A stretch of DNA of 64,000 bases from Paenibacillus hunanensis. Lineage in GTDB: Bacteria > Bacillota > Bacilli > Paenibacillales > Paenibacillaceae. Below are positions 59,269 to 64,000 of this stretch, piece by piece. A model generated the notes under the pieces. It made no database searches, was not told the DNA's origin, and saw only the letters and a program-made list of their open reading frames with translations. A program made the position numbers and the translations under genes. The stretch's first letter is position 1. Each line of letters begins with the position of its first letter. The stretch spans positions 62,001 to 126,000 of the forward strand of contig NZ_BMMB01000008.1 in the NCBI RefSeq assembly GCF_014645615.1, written 5' to 3'.

Positions 59269-59473
59269 TGCTCCTTTCGTTATGAATTTGCATCTTATGT
59301 AGGTACCACACTAAAATTACTTTACATCATACGCGACTCGATAGATAAAGTACAGGCGAGTAGTGGGTAATCATACAGCAGGTAAGTTATTTCAAGCTAT
59401 TTTAAAAGCAATGTCTGTCTGCTGGAAATGTCTATATTTCTAGTGGCAGGCTGCCATACGATTGAGGTGTACG

Positions 59474-60121
59474 ATGGAAAAGAAAAAGGGACGTATACGG
59501 TCATTTTTGCAAAAGGTGTTCGACCGTGATCAGGATGGACGTATTCAGTGGGCAGAGGTGTATCTGGCGGTTGCAGGTATCTTTCACCGCGCGCTAGTAG
59601 AAGTGCCCCGTAGACGTGCTGCTGTACGGCAACAGAAGGACGATCTGCCTGTATCTCGTATTCGCGAAATTCCGTTGCGCGCAGGTGACATTATTTATAC
59701 GCCAAGCTCGGAATCGACGTATTATGCAGGTCATATGGGCATCCTCGGAACGGATGGACGCGTGTACCATGTGCATCCATTTGGCCCGGTATTCTCGGAT
59801 ACGGTGGAATGGTATGTGAAGCGATTTTATGCAGGTGACCGTTTTATCGTATTTCGCGCGCAGGATGAGGGTGTTGGGGCGGAGGCTGCGGTATGGGCAG
59901 AGCAGCATGTACACAGCGTAACCGCCTATCGCTTGAATACCGGAATGGACGATATCAAGCATAATTATTGCTCCAAATTTATCGATCAAGCCTATCGGTT
60001 CACATCCGGTACGGATATCTGGGGAAAAGGGAAGCGTAAATTACGTCACGGTTACCTGTACCCCTTTCAGATCGTCAAGTCCAGGCAGCTTCATATGGTA
60101 GGAAGCTATTATCGTGAATAA
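59474..60121 (+). CDS. NlpC/P60-like (YiiX-type) protein with an EF-hand motif
   Basis: 215 residues from ATG 59474 (GAGGTG upstream; TTG 59462 is inside that site). Near the N-terminus DRDQDGRIQWAE is a complete EF-hand loop (D-x-D-x-D-G-x-I-x-x-x-E), as in dockerins and calmodulins. A papain-like YiiX/NlpC-type fold follows: LRAGDIIYTPSSESTYYAGHMGILGTDGRVYHVHPFGPV, with NYCSKFIDQAY supplying the cysteine region. The catalytic order suggests a circularly permuted enzyme. No signal peptide. Amidase or lipid hydrolase activity is possible. The EF-hand suggests calcium control. Confidence 0.7.
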   Translation: MEKKKGRIRSFLQKVFDRDQDGRIQWAEVYLAVAGIFHRALVEVPRRRAAVRQQKDDLPVSRIREIPLRAGDIIYTPSSESTYYAGHMGILGTDGRVYHVHPFGPVFSDTVEWYVKRFYAGDRFIVFRAQDEGVGAEAAVWAEQHVHSVTAYRLNTGMDDIKHNYCSKFIDQAYRFTSGTDIWGKGKRKLRHGYLYPFQIVKSRQLHMVGSYYRE

Positions 60122-60209
60122 CCGCTCGATCGACGATCCATTATCTTCAAATGAATAGCTCGATGGGATCGCATCATGCATCGTGTAAGGAAACTAGCTC
60201 GTATAACTA

Positions 60210-60258
60210 AAAAAGGTGCATGGGATCGCTTATACTCAGCGATCCCATGCACCTTTTT
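60210..60258. terminator. Perfect 21-bp bidirectional terminator
   Basis: AAAAAGGTGCATGGGATCGCT pairs without mismatch with the complementary stretch ending at 60258, around TATACTC. The A and T ends serve both the EF-hand gene and the convergent phytochrome gene. Confidence 0.93.
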
Positions 60259-60334
60259 GTTATGATTAATTGATATCCATTCATTCCGTATACGTACGAT
60301 AATGATCTACAGCAGATGCTGTACAATATGTCAT

Positions 60335-62875
60335 CTATAAAAAAGCAACTTGATTTTTCCCAAGTGCCTTCGCTTGCATCAATGCTTCCTCACCGCGCAG
60401 GATCAGGTCGGTTGGATGCACCAGTGGATCTGGCATCATCATCACGCCACCTACACTGACTGTGATAAATCCGCTGTTCGACGAGCTTCCAGTAGGAATC
60501 TGTAGCTCCACCACACTGCTGCGAATATCCTCTGCAAGCTGGACGACGCTATCTTTATCCTTCCCACGAACCTGTAGCATGAATGTACCACCGCTGAAGC
60601 GAGCAATCTCTGCATCGCAGCGTGAGCTGGTCACATTCAGTACGTCTGCCACCCATTGCACACATAGATCACCGCCATTGAGTCCATGGATCGCATTATA
60701 TTCACGCAGATCATCAATATCGATCAGCAACAGCGATACCAGCTGTTCTTCCTGAATCGCGGTATACCAGTTATCCATCAATATCTTCTCAAATGCCATC
60801 CGGTTTGGCATATCGGTCAGCGGATCGGTTGCCATATAGCTTTGGAGCTGATCACTCATGACACTATACGCTTCGGAGACGCCAATATCATGTGTCGATT
60901 CGCGTGCAATGATCATCACGGACGGCTTACCGCCGTAGCTGATTGCTGCCAGCGTAATCTCCAGCTTGAGCGAATCGCCGGATGTATTTTTGAAGCAGGA
61001 ATTGTTGGAGATCATATGAATCAGATTTTGCTCCAGCTGATTCAGGTAGTGGATCATATCATCCTTGAACTCATCCTGCACGAATTGCAGGAAATCAAGC
61101 CCGGTGAGCTGCTCACTGGATTCCATGCCTAGCAATACCGCTGCCTCATGATTGCAATAGATGATATTGCGATGGGTCAGGGTGAAGAAGGCTACCGGTG
61201 ACATTTCCATCAGCTGAATATAACGCTGTTCATTGCGGCGCAAGGTGCGAGCATCCTGTAGCGCCTGCTCCTCCATTTCGCGCAACTGATTTTCCGTTTG
61301 ACGATGCACGATGGCTTTTAGCTCTGGCAAAATATTCAGTTCCTTCGGCTGCCACGGCAATGACGTGGACTGCACGACCTGACGCCACTTTTCAAATGAT
61401 TTGCGTGGAGACAGACGGAAGCCATCGTTTTCCTGAATGACAGCCTTCGCCGGGTCGCCTGCCCATTCTACAATTTGTAGCACTTCGGGACGGAACCAGA
61501 TGATATAATTTTGCAGTCCTGGCGAGATAGCAAGATAGAGCGCCCCGGATGCTTTTGCCTTGTAGGCTTTGGCTGGTTCATATTCCAGACTGAGTCTGGA
61601 GGACGAATAGATGTAGTCGCGTGAACGACTGCCCATCCAGCCTGCTAGCTCACGTACCTGTCCAGGCTCGGGTGTTACTCCATATAGCAGTAGCTTATCC
61701 TGATAGCTCACAGCCGCACCGGAGGCGCTCATCAGCGCAAGCAGGCTATGCTCCTCATCATGCAGTTGCTCGGCAACACGGATTGAGTTCATACTGCCGG
61801 TGAAGATGCTGGCAATACGCAGAGCCGTTTTACGAAGCTGACGCTCGGATTCGTAATCATCGAGCTGCTGTCGTTGATACAGCTCGTTCGAGAAGAAGGC
61901 ACCGAGGAAGTTGCACAGATTGCGCTTACGATGCGAAATATATTTAGGTGAATAATGGTGACAGGTAATGAGTCCCCATAGCTGATTGTTATGAATAAGC
62001 GAAATGGTCATCGTTGCGCCCACACCCATATTGTGCAAATACTCAATATGCAGTGGGGAGACGCTACGCAGAACCGATAAACTCAGGTTCAGTGGCTTGC
62101 CAGTCAGCGGTTGTGTTGTTGGAACAATCTCTACCGGCGTATAATTCACATCGACGATCAGACGCAACCAATTCCGCAAATATAGCTCACGCGCTTGCTT
62201 CGGAATGTCAGATGCTGGATAGTGGTGTCCGAGAAATGGCTCCAGTCCTGCCTGCCTCGCTTCGGCTATCACCTTGCCGTTCCATTGACTATCGAATTCA
62301 TAGACCATGACCCGATCATAGCCGAGCATATCACGAATCTGATCGGCGGCAGCCTGACTTGCTTCTGCACGATTGGTCGTTTGCTTTACACGACCGAAGA
62401 ACGTCTGAATCCATTCAAATTCATTACTGATCATCGACTCATCCTCAGCCGGGCATTCCATTTCAATAATGATCAAGCCTTCGCTCTCATGCAGTACTGC
62501 ATAGAACTCGACCAACTCACCATTCACTTCCACATTGATCTCGATATATTGAAGATCAGACGTCGCTTCTGCCGTCAGATCACCGCTCATCAGCGAAAAT
62601 AATTGCTCCTCGCCAATGACCGATTCCAGTGGTTGTCCAAGTAGCTCGTTAGAAGGGCGACCGAGCAGCTGATCGGTGTTCGTGCTACACTGGACGATCT
62701 TATGCTCGCTATCTCGAGTAACGGCAAGCAATAAGCCATGTGGCTGAATACGTCCGGGAATGTGAATCGGTTCTTTATCGCAATTCGTCAGATCGATGGG
62801 CTCGCTTGTAATGAAGTTTCCATCTGTAAGCAGTGTACGATTAAGACGCTGGTTGTTATTACTTGCATCAGACAT
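60335..62875 (-). CDS. Bacteriophytochrome with PAS and degenerate GGDEF domains
   Basis: 846 residues: PAS, GAF, PHY, PAS and GGDEF-like. The bilin-binding cysteine is Cys32 in TNCDKEPIHIPGRIQPHG. PASDIPKQARELY is the GAF signature. RLSPRKSFEKWRQVV lies in the PHY tongue. The output domain keeps the DPLTDMPNR and LLIDIDDL motifs, but the signature loop reads FSGGTF near residue 760, replacing the catalytic Asp-Glu of GGDEF. Cyclase activity is therefore unlikely; it could still sense light and bind a partner or c-di-GMP. It is co-transcribed with the upstream heme oxygenase gene, which makes its biliverdin. Confidence 0.93.
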   Translation of the reverse strand: MSDASNNNQRLNRTLLTDGNFITSEPIDLTNCDKEPIHIPGRIQPHGLLLAVTRDSEHKIVQCSTNTDQLLGRPSNELLGQPLESVIGEEQLFSLMSGDLTAEATSDLQYIEINVEVNGELVEFYAVLHESEGLIIIEMECPAEDESMISNEFEWIQTFFGRVKQTTNRAEASQAAADQIRDMLGYDRVMVYEFDSQWNGKVIAEARQAGLEPFLGHHYPASDIPKQARELYLRNWLRLIVDVNYTPVEIVPTTQPLTGKPLNLSLSVLRSVSPLHIEYLHNMGVGATMTISLIHNNQLWGLITCHHYSPKYISHRKRNLCNFLGAFFSNELYQRQQLDDYESERQLRKTALRIASIFTGSMNSIRVAEQLHDEEHSLLALMSASGAAVSYQDKLLLYGVTPEPGQVRELAGWMGSRSRDYIYSSSRLSLEYEPAKAYKAKASGALYLAISPGLQNYIIWFRPEVLQIVEWAGDPAKAVIQENDGFRLSPRKSFEKWRQVVQSTSLPWQPKELNILPELKAIVHRQTENQLREMEEQALQDARTLRRNEQRYIQLMEMSPVAFFTLTHRNIIYCNHEAAVLLGMESSEQLTGLDFLQFVQDEFKDDMIHYLNQLEQNLIHMISNNSCFKNTSGDSLKLEITLAAISYGGKPSVMIIARESTHDIGVSEAYSVMSDQLQSYMATDPLTDMPNRMAFEKILMDNWYTAIQEEQLVSLLLIDIDDLREYNAIHGLNGGDLCVQWVADVLNVTSSRCDAEIARFSGGTFMLQVRGKDKDSVVQLAEDIRSSVVELQIPTGSSSNSGFITVSVGGVMMMPDPLVHPTDLILRGEEALMQAKALGKNQVAFL

Positions 62876-62911
62876 ATAAGATGGGCCTCCATTCTCATGT
62901 TATACGTTACA

Positions 62912-63499
62912 TTAAGCATTAATCCATTGCTGGAGCAGATCGAATGTCTCGCGTGCAGAATGAACAATCTCATGTCGACTAGCATCCGATTGACCGTATT
63001 TTAAAATAAGCTCCCGGAAGCTCAGCCATTGATCGCGTGTCTGCTGACCATAGCCATTAAAATAAGAAATGCCCGCTTCCGGCTCTACTGGCAGGAACTT
63101 CATTAATTGCTTCGTAATAATCTGACCGCCAAGTGTAGAGCCCTCGATCACATAGAAGCAACCGATCAATCGCTCTGCTGTTGAGATGTCAGGCAGATTA
63201 GTACATAGAGGAAGCTCGGATAGCTGCGCTGAGGTTAGACCGAGATGCAGCAGATCACTTTCTAGCAACGCGGTTTTGCCGCGAATATCCATATCCAGTC
63301 CAAGCTCGGTTGGCAATCCAGAATGAATGGCACGTTGCTCCAGTGGCTTCAAAAAGCCATAAAACAACTGCAAATATTGTGTATACTGTGGCAATGTCAT
63401 GCTCTTGTCCATCATGGAGCGAGCATAGCTGTTATTTTCAATCTGTTGATGGGAATCAGCGGTATCTACACGCAGACGCTCCAAAATATCGGTGCTCAT
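62912..63499 (-). CDS. bphO: Heme oxygenase (biliverdin-producing)
   Basis: 195 residues. LRVDTADSHQQIENNSYARSMMDKSMTLPQYTQYLQ carries the proximal heme histidine, and RLIGCFYVIEGSTLGGQIITKQL is the distal-helix motif. It opens heme to biliverdin, the chromophore for the phytochrome 36 bases downstream. It also releases iron and CO. The start lies 63499, with AAGGATGG upstream. The bphO-bphP order on one transcript is typical of bacterial phytochrome operons. Confidence 0.93.
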   Translation of the reverse strand: MSTDILERLRVDTADSHQQIENNSYARSMMDKSMTLPQYTQYLQLFYGFLKPLEQRAIHSGLPTELGLDMDIRGKTALLESDLLHLGLTSAQLSELPLCTNLPDISTAERLIGCFYVIEGSTLGGQIITKQLMKFLPVEPEAGISYFNGYGQQTRDQWLSFRELILKYGQSDASRHEIVHSARETFDLLQQWINA

Positions 63500-63867
63500 G
63501 GTTTATCCATCCTTTACTGATCAGGGTTGTTCACTTCAATTAAACCGTCTTCACATCGATACGTATAACGCCAATGACAAAAAGCGCTGTATTTTATTTT
63601 ATCACGCGAATAGAGCTGGGTAGTAGTACAGTTTTTAAATATCTCACCTACTGCTCTATCAGGTAGACAAGGGACTTATCATAATTGGATAAAAATAGTA
63701 GTCAATACGGTGTGTGTAGCAGAACGTACCATATAATGAAAGCAAACGCAAATGATTGGAAATGTGTTACTTGTTTGAACAACTCTCGATGAAAGTGAGG
63801 AGAGAGTAATGTTAAAAGTAAAACTGGAACAACCAGCGTAAAACTGAACTAATGCTACAATCCAAAG
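63500..63867. other. Upstream region of the bphO-bphP operon
   Basis: No confident promoter or ORF seen. The region holds AT-rich stretches and a plus-strand GGAGAGAGTAATG at about 63799 that opens only a short frame. Confidence 0.4.
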
Positions 63868-63931
63868 AAGCCCCACATTATGCTGCTCGTAGACGGATCG
63901 TATCCGACTCGAAGCAGTATAGCGCGGGGCT
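63868..63931. repeat. Long imperfect hairpin near the window end
   Basis: GCCCC (63869) to GGGGC (63930) fold back over about 62 bases: CTGCTCG/CGAAGCAG and CGGATCGTATCCG form the inner helix, with several mismatches. No T tract on either side. Possibly a terminator for a gene outside the window, or a structured RNA. Confidence 0.5.
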
Positions 63932-64000
63932 GATTGGCATGTATATAGCATGTGTGTAGCTTGCGAGCGCTACTCGTCTATGGTTTACATAGGCTTCAGG

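Noticed and set aside
1..64000. CRISPR array, tRNA, rRNA, integrase or intact insertion sequence
   Set aside because: None was seen on reading the window; the direct repeats present lack the unit-spacer pattern of CRISPR, and no transposase-like ORF exists.

Overview
The window looks like chromosomal DNA of a Paenibacillus-type Firmicute. Genes carry strong AAGGAGG-like ribosome binding sites and many TTG/GTG starts. The content fits that group: a dgk-dck nucleoside kinase pair, a large S-layer-homology protein, two MpsC (DUF2294) proteins, a short MetN, several secreted copper-amine-oxidase-like stalk-domain proteins, and a heme oxygenase-phytochrome pair. No rRNA, tRNA, CRISPR array, prophage or intact transposase was found. 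Genus placement is an inference from gene content only.

Layout. 1-3.5 kb: the start of a minus-strand secreted protein, a decayed third MpsC copy, a one-domain response regulator behind a terminator-like hairpin, and two intact MpsC proteins. 3.2-17.2 kb: DUF805, dgk-dck, a DUF2167 membrane protein, a phosphotransferase next to a gamma-glutamyltransferase-like protein, two TVP38/TMEM64 membrane proteins, a YugO-like potassium channel, and a 1,595-residue fibronectin-III/SLH surface protein. 17.2-18.8 kb: two long RNA-like fold-backs, aroD, and short degenerate tandem repeats.

19.6-28.7 kb holds the most interesting block. SWIM zinc finger, HEAT-repeat, MoxR-type AAA+ ATPase, DUF5682 and VWA genes form one operon-like array. 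Upstream is a sigma-A-like promoter whose spacer holds a perfect LexA/SOS box (GAAC-N4-GTTC), so the array may be DNA-damage inducible. The leader also holds a 32-residue hydrophobic ORF. The set is a MoxR-VWA chaperone-like system of unknown purpose. The DUF5682 member has motifs recalling the TraB/Tiki/EreA-like superfamily.

28.8-41.9 kb: glucose dehydrogenase-like SDR, small unknowns, YpsA-like SLOG and DUF523 proteins, nirB-nirD behind a textbook class II FNR/CRP-type promoter, metN-metI-metQ, a 2H phosphoesterase, and a TetR regulator divergent from an Old Yellow Enzyme. Two copies of an unusual multi-hairpin palindromic repeat follow nirD and a third copy lies at 55 kb. Outer arms differ in sequence between copies but stay self-complementary. 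A separate 17-bp x 8 tandem repeat sits at 42.1 kb.

42.2-63.5 kb: EamA transporter and divergent LysR regulator, ACT-domain malic enzyme, three tandem stalk-domain paralogues, AraC regulator and melA alpha-galactosidase, an oxidoreductase, a Fur-box-preceded ABC exporter, DUF3139, an M19 dipeptidase, an EF-hand/NlpC-P60-like protein, and bphO-bphP. The phytochrome keeps its bilin cysteine, but its GGDEF motif has decayed to SGGTF. Start codons were chosen by ribosome binding site and paralogue comparison. No database search was run, so family names rest on recognised motifs.
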